27,865 nt of DNA from a virus, in the IMG/VR virus record IMGVR_UViG_3300021962_000507, positions 1 to 27,865 of that record; one strand, 5' to 3'. Under the pieces are notes generated by a model that saw only the letters and a list, made by a program, of their open reading frames with translations, was not told the DNA's origin and did no database searches. A program made the position numbers and the translations under genes. Below, piece after piece: positions 21,087 through 27,808 of the stretch. How positions within the stretch are numbered: the first letter of the stretch is position 1; every line of letters starts with the position of its first letter.

Positions 21087-22453
21087 GGGGCTACCAAGAA
21101 CGCGCCATCGATGCCCTGCGCTCCGCCATGCAGCAGGGCGCCAGGGCACCGCTGCTATGCCTACCCACCGGCGGCGGCAAGACCGTCATCCTCGCCACCA
21201 TCGCTGCACAAGCTGCAGCACGCGGGCGCCACGTGCTGATCCTCGTGCATCGCCGCGAGCTGATCCATCAGACCGCCAGCAAGCTGCAATGGGCTGGCCT
21301 CGATCACGGCATCATCGCCGCAGGCCATCCCGCATCCAATCACGCGGTGCAGGTGGCATCCGTCCAAACGCTGGTGCGTCGTCTCTCGCGCATGGCGTGG
21401 CAGCCATCGCTGGTGATCATCGATGAAGCCCACCACGCAGCAGCGGGCAGCTGGCGCCAGGTCCTTGAGCACTGGCCTGATGCCTATCGCCTAGGAGTCA
21501 CCGCCACACCATGCCGGCTCGATGGCCGCGGCCTTGGCGAAGCATTCGATCAGCTGGTAACGGGCCCCAGCGTTGCTGATCTGGTGTTCTGGGGTTTCCT
21601 ATCCGCCGCGCGTATCTATGCGCCACCAGTCGTTGCTGATCTATCCGGCATCCGCCGCCGCGCTGGTGACTACGCCAACGATCAGGCTGCAGCTGCCATG
21701 GATCGCCCCAAGGTCACCGGCGATGCAATCGCTCACTATCAGCGCCTGGCCACTGGGCAGCAGGCCATCGCATTCTGCTGCAATGTCGCCCATGCTGTCT
21801 CAGTCTGCGACGCGTTTAAGACGGCCGGGATCAGCGCAGCACTGTTGCTGGGCAATACGCAGGATCGTGATGCAGTAGTGGCGCAATATGCCGCTGGCGT
21901 GATCCGCGTGCTCGTGACCGTGGATGTGGTCTCCGAGGGCTTTGATGTGCCAGCCGCATCGTGCGCGATCCTGCTCAGGCCCACGCAATCGCTCGGGCTC
22001 TATCTGCAGCAGGTGGGCCGTGTGCTGCGCCCAGCGCCAGGCAAGCCTCACGCGCTGATCCTGGATCACGTTGGCAACGTGCCGCGCCATGGCTTCCCAG
22101 ATGATCCCCGCGAGTGGAGCCTGGTCGAGGGGGTGGTGCGTGGTGGCCGCGGCACCGCAGCGCCATCAGTGCGCACATGCCAGCAGTGTTACGCGGCGTT
22201 CAAGCCGGCGCCTATCTGCCCGGTGTGTGGCGCCCAGTGCGCACCCATCCGCAGCACCAAGATCCGGCAAATCATGGGTGAACTGAAAGAACTGAAACGC
22301 GAGCAGGTGCAGCAACGCATCGCAGAACGCGACCGCGCCAAGCGTGAACGCCAAGCAGCACGCACTCTCCCGCAGCTGCTCGCCCTAGCCAAAGAACGCG
22401 GTTACAGTCCCGGCTGGGCGTATCGGATTCATACCGCTAGGGGGGGGCGATGA
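21077..22453 (+). CDS. SF2 DEAD/DEAH helicase with zinc-binding C-terminus
   Basis: A 458-residue helicase. Motifs: LRGYQERAI (Q-like motif, 3-11), PTGGGKT (Walker A, 30-36), IIDEAHHA (DEAH 116-119), GVTATP (140-145), VSEGFDVP (285-292) and QQVGRVLRP (311-319). This matches the RadD/SSL2-like group used in phage replication and repair. After residue 365 a zinc ribbon follows (Cys368, Cys371, Cys381, Cys384), then a basic coiled helix. The last codons contain a run of eight G, and its stop overlaps the methyltransferase start as ATGA. Confidence 0.88.
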   Translation: MQLRGYQERAIDALRSAMQQGARAPLLCLPTGGGKTVILATIAAQAAARGRHVLILVHRRELIHQTASKLQWAGLDHGIIAAGHPASNHAVQVASVQTLVRRLSRMAWQPSLVIIDEAHHAAAGSWRQVLEHWPDAYRLGVTATPCRLDGRGLGEAFDQLVTGPSVADLVFWGFLSAARIYAPPVVADLSGIRRRAGDYANDQAAAAMDRPKVTGDAIAHYQRLATGQQAIAFCCNVAHAVSVCDAFKTAGISAALLLGNTQDRDAVVAQYAAGVIRVLVTVDVVSEGFDVPAASCAILLRPTQSLGLYLQQVGRVLRPAPGKPHALILDHVGNVPRHGFPDDPREWSLVEGVVRGGRGTAAPSVRTCQQCYAAFKPAPICPVCGAQCAPIRSTKIRQIMGELKELKREQVQQRIAERDRAKRERQAARTLPQLLALAKERGYSPGWAYRIHTARGGR

Positions 22454-23406
22454 CTCTCATGCTTCTCGACACCTTCGCAGGCATCGGCGGTTTTTCTCTC
22501 GCAGCGCATCAACTCGGCGGCTTTGAGACCATCGGCTTTGTAGAGCGCGAGCCGTTTTGCCAGCAAATCCTTTCAAAGAACTTCGCCGGCATTCCGATCT
22601 ATGACGACATCACCACTTTCAACCCAGAGCCCGGCTCAGCTGACGTTATTTGCGGTGGGTTCCCCTGCCAGGACATCAGTACCGCAGGCAAGCAAGCCGG
22701 TATCAAGGAAGGCACTCGGTCTGGTCTCTTTTACGAACTCATGCGAGTCGTTCGCTTGGTACGACCGCAGTACGTCATCTTGGAAAACGTCGCAGCGATC
22801 ATTGCTAACGGACTGGACACCGTTCTCGGGGAACTGGCCGAGGCAGGGTTTGATGCGGAGTGGGCATGTATTCCAGCAAGTGCTGTGGGAGCCTGCCATC
22901 AGCGAGACCGGTGGTGGCTTGTTGCCTACCCCAGTGCGCCCCAGCGGTGGCCGGAGCGTGCCCAAGGACGCAGAACGCAAAGGACTGAGCGCATACAAGG
23001 ACGGCAAGAAGATGCAGGTGGACCTGCAAAAACATCTGCGGTGGATGCTGCCAACCCCAAGAGCGGGCGAGACATCGGATATGACGAGCAAGCCTGGCAA
23101 CAGGTACAGCCTGAGTGCTTGGGCGCGTCAAGGGGGCGCAATGCTGCCAACCCCAACCACCAACGACAGCAAAAACAGCTCACTGCCGCCATCGCAGATC
23201 AACAGGGATGGCCTAGCTGGAACGATGCTCCGCGACGACTCAATCCCGACTGGCGAAGCTACGTATCTGAACCCGTCCTTTGTCGAGGAGATGATGGGCT
23301 TTCCGGTCGGGTGGACCGCCTTAAAGCCCTAGGCAACGCTGTGGTGCCACAAGTCGCCATGATTCCACTGCAACGCGTTCTGGATCTGCATTGTGGCCAA
23401 CGCTGA
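22450..23406 (+). CDS. dcm: DNA cytosine-5 methyltransferase
   Basis: A 318-residue C5 methyltransferase. Motif I is DTFAGIGGFS (7-16), motif IV GGFPCQD with catalytic Cys73, motif VI ENV (112-114), motif VIII HQRDRWW (150-156) and motif X RLKALGNAVVPQV (290-302). The region between VIII and X (about 160-270), where the target recognition domain lies, is unusually rich in Arg, Gln, Ala and Pro and looks like sequence constrained by another frame. Indeed a 243-codon open frame overlaps it almost entirely (22601-23332). The enzyme would methylate phage DNA for protection from host restriction. It overlaps the VRR-NUC gene by 14 bases. Confidence 0.9.
   Translation: MTLMLLDTFAGIGGFSLAAHQLGGFETIGFVEREPFCQQILSKNFAGIPIYDDITTFNPEPGSADVICGGFPCQDISTAGKQAGIKEGTRSGLFYELMRVVRLVRPQYVILENVAAIIANGLDTVLGELAEAGFDAEWACIPASAVGACHQRDRWWLVAYPSAPQRWPERAQGRRTQRTERIQGRQEDAGGPAKTSAVDAANPKSGRDIGYDEQAWQQVQPECLGASRGRNAANPNHQRQQKQLTAAIADQQGWPSWNDAPRRLNPDWRSYVSEPVLCRGDDGLSGRVDRLKALGNAVVPQVAMIPLQRVLDLHCGQR
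22601..23332 (+). CDS. Nested overlapping ORF (+1 frame) inside the C5 methyltransferase gene, LPTP-repeat type
   Basis: A 243-codon frame from ATG 22601, wholly inside the methyltransferase gene and shifted +1. Its product does not look random: it has SPARTSVPQASKP (21-33), WYDRSTSSWKTSQRSLL, FSGNWPRQGLMRSG (75-88), three LPTP motifs (108-111, 150-153, 182-185) and a C-terminal LNPSFVEEMMGFPVGWTALK. From memory, proteins with SPARTS...WKTSQ...WPRSGxMRNG...LPTP...LNPxFVEWMMGFPxGWT recur in many phages and prophages, apparently always beside or overlapping C5 methyltransferase genes. Both frames therefore seem under selection. Expression is not shown by sequence, and the function is unknown. 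The alternative is mirrored conservation of the methyltransferase frame. Confidence 0.55.
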   Translation: MTTSPLSTQSPAQLTLFAVGSPARTSVPQASKPVSRKALGLVSFTNSCESFAWYDRSTSSWKTSQRSLLTDWTPFSGNWPRQGLMRSGHVFQQVLWEPAISETGGGLLPTPVRPSGGRSVPKDAERKGLSAYKDGKKMQVDLQKHLRWMLPTPRAGETSDMTSKPGNRYSLSAWARQGGAMLPTPTTNDSKNSSLPPSQINRDGLAGTMLRDDSIPTGEATYLNPSFVEEMMGFPVGWTALKP

Positions 23407-23752
23407 GACAACCCTGCAGCAGCAGATCCGCCTCGCACTCGGCACCCGCTCCGATCTTCGCCTCTTCCGTAATCAGGTCGGCCAACTGCCAGATCCACGC
23501 ACCGGCCGACCCGTGCAGTTCGGCCTTGCACGTGGCTCAGCAGACCTGATCGGCTGGCGCACCATCACCATCACCCCCGACATGGTTGGCCAGCGCCTCG
23601 CGGTGTTCACCAGTATCGAGGTGAAGACGGAGCGTGGCAGGGTGCGCCCTGAGCAGCACGCATGGCTAGCCGCGGTCACCGGCGCAGGCGGCATCGCAGG
23701 CGTGGCCAGATCTGTCACAGATGCTCACGCCATCCTGAAAACCACCCCATAA
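23393..23752 (+). CDS. VRR-NUC nuclease
   Basis: A 119-residue protein from GTG 23393. It resembles the VRR-NUC family of PD-(D/E)XK nucleases: early helix ETTLQQQIRLALG, then LFRNQVG, FGLARGSADLIGW with the catalytic Asp, FTSIEVKTERGR (E-V-K, the D/E-X-K pair) and EQHAWLAAV. Phage stand-alone VRR-NUC proteins are thought to act as structure-specific or Holliday-junction nucleases in replication. It overlaps the methyltransferase stop by 14 bases. Confidence 0.85.
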   Translation: MANAETTLQQQIRLALGTRSDLRLFRNQVGQLPDPRTGRPVQFGLARGSADLIGWRTITITPDMVGQRLAVFTSIEVKTERGRVRPEQHAWLAAVTGAGGIAGVARSVTDAHAILKTTP

Positions 23753-23758
23753 TGCGCA

Positions 23759-23774
23759 GGCCAATAGGTTGGCC
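23759..23774. other. Perfect hairpin between VRR-NUC and primase-helicase genes
   Basis: GGCCAA-TAGG-TTGGCC forms a 6-bp stem with a 4-base loop in the 72-base gap at 23753-23824. There is no T tract, so it is not a standard terminator. It may affect mRNA stability or translation of the primase gene. A 32-codon frame starting in TAATG at 23753 spans it but lacks support. Confidence 0.35.
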
Positions 23775-23824
23775 GGCGGTGCTCCACACACCCCGGCCGC
23801 GGCCTACAGCCCTTACCTGCAGAC

Positions 23825-26224
23825 ATGTCGAATCTACAGAAGGCGCCTGATTTCGGCGCTATTCGTCAATTCCTCGCCATCCTCGGCAAACCAACAGGCA
23901 CTGCACGCCTTCGCGGTTTCTATCCATCAGGTCACCCCAATAAACCAGGCGACCCCGGCCGCAAAGCACCGCCATCACGTAACACCGTTGAGCAATGGCA
24001 AGCAGAAGGCCGCGGCGTTTATGTCGTCATCAATGACGGCGGCGATACTGACGCGGACATCACAGCCTGCCGTGCATTCTTCTGCGAATGGGATGACCGC
24101 CCAAAGGATTGGCAGATCAATGCCTGGAACGATCTCGGCCTGCCAGAGCCCACTATCCAGATCGATACCGGTGGCAAGTCAATCCACAACTACTGGGTGC
24201 TGAGCGAACAGATCAGCCCGCAACATTGGCGCATCATCCAGAAACGGCTCCTTGAGCACGCAGACGCTGATCGCACCCTTAAAAATCCATCTCGCGTGAT
24301 GCGCCTTCCAGGCACCTATCACGTCGGTGCAGATGGCACCCTGGGCGCTCAAGCATCAATCATCCACACATCAGACAACCTCTACACCGTCGAGCAGATC
24401 GAGGCGGCACTGCCTGATGATCAGATCTTCGAAGAACTAGACCGCGCAAGCCGTCACACCGATTACGACCCCCGTCCACTCGATCAAATCGAACAAGCAC
24501 TGAGCTGCATCCCAGCAGCCGTGCCGAAGCAAAAGCAATATCCCTATTACCGCAACCTCCTATGGGGTCTCATCAAAGCCTGCGAAGAGGCCGGCGGCAC
24601 CGCTGACTACGCCATCACACTGCTGAAAAAGCACAGCCCCTTATTCGCAGAGATCGATCAGGTCGCCCACTCAGGTGGTGATCGCGTCAACGCCGGCACC
24701 TTCTGGTATTTCGCCCAGCAACACGGCTGGCGGCCCCCATCAGCCATGAAGGTGGTACGCAAAAAGCCCGCCACCACGACGCCTGAGCTAGTCGATGTAA
24801 TCAATACCCAACTCGGCAGCAAGAGCGCTGACTACCTCCCAGAAGTCCTAAAGGGCGTCTTCCGTCATCCCGTTGATCGCTGGATTTGTCACGACAACAT
24901 CCTGCACAAGTGGAACGGCACCCACTACGAACCCATCCCCGATTCAAAGCTCACCCCACGGCTCGCCAACTTCCTCGCAACCCTTGAAGCACGCGATGGC
25001 AAAAATGGTCCCATCATCCATCCATGGGCACGGCCTCGCTACGTAGCCGAATCCCTCGCGTGGTTTCGCGATCAACTCGGTGGCTGTGAAGTCAACCCAC
25101 CGAATGCCATCAACTGCCGTAATGGCGTTGTCAGCTGGTACTGGCAAGACGGCCGCTATCACCAAGATTTCAGCCCACACGATCCTGAGGTGCCCTTCAC
25201 CTACGTGACCGGTTACGACTACGACCCGGCCGCAAACCCCGAGCACATGCACCGCCTGCTCGAGGCCGTAGAGCCCACCGACCAGGACACCCTGCAGCGC
25301 ATCCTCGGCTCATCCCTAGACCTCGCCAAATATCGCGCCACACGTGGCCGCCCTAGAGCACTGCTGATGATCGGCTCAGGCTCCAACGGCAAGGACACCA
25401 TCCGCACCGCACTGCGCGACACCCTAGGCGCTCGCAACTTCAGCTCATGCACGCTCGCTGATTTCCGCCAATACGACCAAGGCCGCAAGTTTCCCATCGC
25501 TCCACTGCGCGATGCATCGATCAATTGGTCATCAGAAAACAGCCAATTTGTTCACATCGATTCACTTCAAGCTCTTAAAAGCGCCATCTCAGGTGAGGAA
25601 CTTGCGTGGGAAGTCAAAGGCATTCAAGAGGCAACATTCACCCCGAACTGCCTGTTCGTTTTCAACCTCAACAAGGAACCATCACTTACCGGTGAGCAGG
25701 CCGCAATCGAGACACGTTTCCACGTCTTTCAGTTCAAACGCACCTACATGTCGGTGCCGAATCGCCCTGAACATCTAAAGGCCGATCCACGCCTAAAAGA
25801 CGATCCAGAGTTCATCCATCGCCACATCTGTCCAGCCTTCCTCAACTGGCTCTTAGAGGGTCTTCAGCTCTCAGTTGAACACGGCATCGACTACGAAACC
25901 GGTCGCGAGGCAATGCGTGCTGTACGCCGCAAGGGCAGCCACCTATGGGACTTCTGCGATGAGGTGGGCCTCGAGTGGCACGAGGGCGCCAGAACGCCCT
26001 TGTCGCAGGTTTGGGCGCTCTTATGCGACTGGTACGCCACAGAGGGCTTCAAGGACGCTCACGGCCGCTGGGTGATCGATCCACCCAACGACCCCCCAAT
26101 CAAGGCATCACGGCTCTTGGTGCCGCGGCTGCTGGCGGTCTTCCCCGAACTCAAGATCGAAAGGGAGGGCAAGTCCAGAAGCGCAGCGTTGGTGGGGGTC
26201 ACTTTGCCTCCAACCATCGGCTGA
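23825..26224 (+). CDS. Primase-helicase: AEP-like primase with SF3/D5-type helicase
   Basis: A 799-residue replication protein. The N-terminal 200 or so residues look like an archaeo-eukaryotic-type primase: FFCEWDDRP with Glu88 and Asp90, QIDTGGKSIHNYWVL (112-126) with His121, and NPSRVMRLPGTYH (154-166). After a linker, a D5-like region (about 340-470) leads to a superfamily 3 helicase with Walker A MIGSGSNGKDT (515-525), where Lys523 is followed by Asp rather than Ser or Thr, and a downstream INWSSEN and CLFVFNLNKEP (sensor-like Asn). It would open the origin and prime DNA synthesis. The candidate origin follows immediately and its first iteron lies in the final codons. Confidence 0.88.
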   Translation: MSNLQKAPDFGAIRQFLAILGKPTGTARLRGFYPSGHPNKPGDPGRKAPPSRNTVEQWQAEGRGVYVVINDGGDTDADITACRAFFCEWDDRPKDWQINAWNDLGLPEPTIQIDTGGKSIHNYWVLSEQISPQHWRIIQKRLLEHADADRTLKNPSRVMRLPGTYHVGADGTLGAQASIIHTSDNLYTVEQIEAALPDDQIFEELDRASRHTDYDPRPLDQIEQALSCIPAAVPKQKQYPYYRNLLWGLIKACEEAGGTADYAITLLKKHSPLFAEIDQVAHSGGDRVNAGTFWYFAQQHGWRPPSAMKVVRKKPATTTPELVDVINTQLGSKSADYLPEVLKGVFRHPVDRWICHDNILHKWNGTHYEPIPDSKLTPRLANFLATLEARDGKNGPIIHPWARPRYVAESLAWFRDQLGGCEVNPPNAINCRNGVVSWYWQDGRYHQDFSPHDPEVPFTYVTGYDYDPAANPEHMHRLLEAVEPTDQDTLQRILGSSLDLAKYRATRGRPRALLMIGSGSNGKDTIRTALRDTLGARNFSSCTLADFRQYDQGRKFPIAPLRDASINWSSENSQFVHIDSLQALKSAISGEELAWEVKGIQEATFTPNCLFVFNLNKEPSLTGEQAAIETRFHVFQFKRTYMSVPNRPEHLKADPRLKDDPEFIHRHICPAFLNWLLEGLQLSVEHGIDYETGREAMRAVRRKGSHLWDFCDEVGLEWHEGARTPLSQVWALLCDWYATEGFKDAHGRWVIDPPNDPPIKASRLLVPRLLAVFPELKIEREGKSRSAALVGVTLPPTIG

Positions 26225-26230
26225 ACCCAT

Positions 26231-26284
26231 CGGAGGCAATTGCCTCCGCCGCGTAGGCAAATCGGAGCCAAATCGGAGGCAAAA
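26231..26284 (+). repeat. Left iteron block (forward CGGAGGCAA copies)
   Basis: The block opens with the perfect 18-bp palindrome CGGAGGCAATTGCCTCCG (26231-26248). Three tandem copies follow at exact 11-base spacing: CGTAGGCAAAT (26252), CGGAGCCAAAT (26263) and CGGAGGCAAAA (26274). One-turn spacing places the same face of each repeat on one side of the helix, as expected for cooperative protein binding. A further inverted copy, TTGCCTCCA, is at 26204-26212 inside the primase gene. Confidence 0.75.
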
Positions 26285-26312
26285 CCCCTTGCCATTACTA
26301 GGCGGAGCCTAA

Positions 26313-26344
26313 TACCCCCTTACATATACACATACACGGGGGTA
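26313..26344. other. Stem-loop at the centre of the candidate origin
   Basis: TACCCCC (26313-26319) pairs perfectly with GGGGGTA (26338-26344) around an 18-base A/T- and C-rich loop, TTACATATACACATACAC. A stem of five G-C pairs with an AT-rich loop could be extruded when the origin opens and act as a priming or nicking site. No gene overlaps it. Confidence 0.45.
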
Positions 26345-26391
26345 AAGGGCTCTATATACGTGTGTAGAAAGAGAGTGGCTTTTTGCCCGTT

Positions 26392-26459
26392 TTGCCTCCG
26401 CCCCCGTCAACACTGGGGTTTTGCCTCCGCTCTGCCTCCGCCCTGTTAAATTGCCTCCG
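26392..26459 (-). repeat. Right iteron block (reverse TTGCCTCCG copies)
   Basis: TTGCCTCCG occurs at 26392-26400, 26421-26429 and 26451-26459, with a one-mismatch copy CTGCCTCCG at 26432-26440; starts are 29, 11 and 19 bases apart. A degenerate TTGCCCG lies at 26383. These are in the opposite orientation to the left block, so the two blocks face each other across the AT-rich core. The last copy ends 26 bases before the next ATG. Confidence 0.72.
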
Positions 26460-26485
26460 TCCAGCCCTTACCCGGACACCAAGAC

Positions 26486-27097
26486 ATGCCCAACCAACGG
26501 GATGGCGGCCTGCCATTGCAGGTCCTGCCGCGCCTTGCACATCACTTCCACATCCACCAAGAGGTGACCGGCCTCCACCCTTCCGGCAAGCGCCTCAGGA
26601 TCGATGCCATCGCAGTCCCACGTGACCCATCTCAATGGGCGCGACCTGATATCGCCCTTGGCATTGAGTTCAAAAGGGCCACGGCCTCAGGCCGTCGCGA
26701 CAGCAGCAAGGTGATTCGTCAGTGCATTGATTACACCTTGACCGATTGGAAAGGTTTCGGTGCCGGCCTGCCGATCTTCTATTGCCCTGGTTTTGATTCC
26801 ATTCAGGTCTGGCGTGATCTCAGAAACTGGTCGGCGTTTAGCTTCCGCGATGATGGTTTTCTTGGTGAATGGGTACCAAACGATCCTCCTACTAATCAAC
26901 AACGTTTCAGGGCTGGCATGGGCTATGCAATCAGTGGCATCCTTGGCCAGCACAACGTCGGTGAGTTGATCCAGCGGGATGACGATGGTTGGTCGTTCAT
27001 TAAGCATGGCGGCGGCTTCCATGTGCAGTGGTGTGAGCGCCGCGGCGTATGCGAAGCGCAGCGCAATCAACTAAGGCGTCGCATCGGGTCAGGCTGA
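26486..27097 (+). CDS. PD-(D/E)XK nuclease
   Basis: A 203-residue protein with a restriction-type nuclease core: Glu26 in HQEVTG, GKRLRIDAI with Asp40, then GIEFKRA giving Glu61-X-Lys63 and the helix VIRQCIDYTLTDW with Gln79. The D-X20-E-X-K spacing is right for a PD-(D/E)XK fold. The remaining part (SAFSFRDDGFLGEWVP, ending basic RRRIGSG) is unassigned. Immediately downstream of the putative origin, it may resolve replication or recombination intermediates, or degrade host DNA. Upstream iterons could control its expression. Confidence 0.75.
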   Translation: MPNQRDGGLPLQVLPRLAHHFHIHQEVTGLHPSGKRLRIDAIAVPRDPSQWARPDIALGIEFKRATASGRRDSSKVIRQCIDYTLTDWKGFGAGLPIFYCPGFDSIQVWRDLRNWSAFSFRDDGFLGEWVPNDPPTNQQRFRAGMGYAISGILGQHNVGELIQRDDDGWSFIKHGGGFHVQWCERRGVCEAQRNQLRRRIGSG

Positions 27098-27101
27098 CCC
27101 G
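27085..27101. terminator. Possible hairpin at the nuclease stop codon
   Basis: CGGGTCA-GGC-TGACCCG is a perfect 7-bp stem with a 3-base loop; its right arm contains the TGA stop of the nuclease gene. A T-rich tail is missing (it continues CCTACCCTTGGGG), so termination would have to be weak or Rho-dependent. It separates the replication block from the structural gene at 27116. Confidence 0.35.
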
Positions 27102-27115
27102 CCTACCCTTGGGGC

Positions 27116-27808
27116 ATGGCCATCACCCTTGAGATCGATCAGCAGGGCCTCGTGCAAGCCTCGAGGTGGTCGCAGGCTGTCGCCAAGCAGCTGCCGTTTG
27201 CCACGTCCGTTGCCCTCAATGACGTGGCCTTCAAGGCCCGCACATCGCTGAATGGCGCAACCCGCCAATACTTCCAAGGGCCCGTCAAGTTCACGCAGAC
27301 CGCCTTCTTGGTAGACAAGGCCAAGAAGTCCACACTCACCGCCTACGTCTTCGCCAACAACCAGCAAGGCCGTAACCGTGCCCGCTACCTCCGCTATGGC
27401 ATCCAAGGTGGGCAGCGTGTAGCCAAAGGCTTTGAGCGCTACTTCGCTGGTGCGGACAACGACGGCACCCTCGCCCCTGGCACCACCCTGGTCCCCACCT
27501 CCCTGGTCAAGACCACAGACGCGGGCAACGTCAGCCTCGCGACGCTGCGCTCCATCAGCAAAGGACTAAGCACCACCAACAAGCGCGGCGGCTTCTTCGT
27601 CGGCACACCACGAGGCGCTGGCAACCGACCGCCTGGTATCTATCGCCGTTCGCGCGAGCAACTCTTCCCTTACTTCATCGCGGCATCAGCAGCACCGCGC
27701 TACACAGGCCGCTTCCCAATCCAAGACATCGGAGAGAAGATCGTCGCCCGCAACTTCAACGATGCACTCAGCGCTGCGCTCGACAAGGCCATCGCGACCG
27801 CTCGCTGA
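27116..27808 (+). CDS. Probable virion structural protein (tail completion or minor tail, gpZ-like)
   Basis: A 230-residue soluble protein beginning MAITLEIDQQGLVQASRWSQ. The first half (ATSVALNDVAFKARTSLNGA, then TRQYFQGPVKFTQTAFLVDK) is reminiscent of minor tail protein Z-like neck or tail completion proteins that act on joining or terminating the tail. Sequence identity is not strong enough to be sure. The C-terminal end (FIAASAAPRYTGRFPIQDIG) is helical. It is the only likely structural gene after the replication block, so it may start the head-tail module that continues past the window. The last 57 bases hold nothing I can call. Confidence 0.48.
   Translation: MAITLEIDQQGLVQASRWSQAVAKQLPFATSVALNDVAFKARTSLNGATRQYFQGPVKFTQTAFLVDKAKKSTLTAYVFANNQQGRNRARYLRYGIQGGQRVAKGFERYFAGADNDGTLAPGTTLVPTSLVKTTDAGNVSLATLRSISKGLSTTNKRGGFFVGTPRGAGNRPPGIYRRSREQLFPYFIAASAAPRYTGRFPIQDIGEKIVARNFNDALSAALDKAIATAR

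Larger units (their letters stand above)
26204..26459. other. Candidate replication origin: inverted iteron array flanking an AT-rich core
   Basis: The gene-free stretch 26225-26485 plus the end of the primase-helicase gene holds about ten copies of a 9-mer, CGGAGGCAA or its complement TTGCCTCCG. Forward copies cluster on the left, reverse copies on the right. Between them (26285-26380) lie A/T-rich tracts such as TACATATACACATACAC and CTATATACGTGTGTAG and a C5/G5 stem. Iterons next to a replication initiator gene with an AT-rich unwinding element are the standard composition of phage and plasmid origins. An operator array is the main alternative. Confidence 0.62.

Noticed and set aside
23753-23850. 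32-codon frame starting in a TAATG overlap after the VRR-NUC gene
   Set aside because: Pro/Arg-rich with no recognisable features, overlaps the primase start by 26 bases and spans a hairpin. The overlap alone is not enough.
26204-26459. CRISPR-like repeat array
   Set aside because: Repeats are only about 9 bases, occur in both orientations and have uneven gaps of 2-110 bases. There are no uniform spacers and no cas genes, so iterons fit much better.
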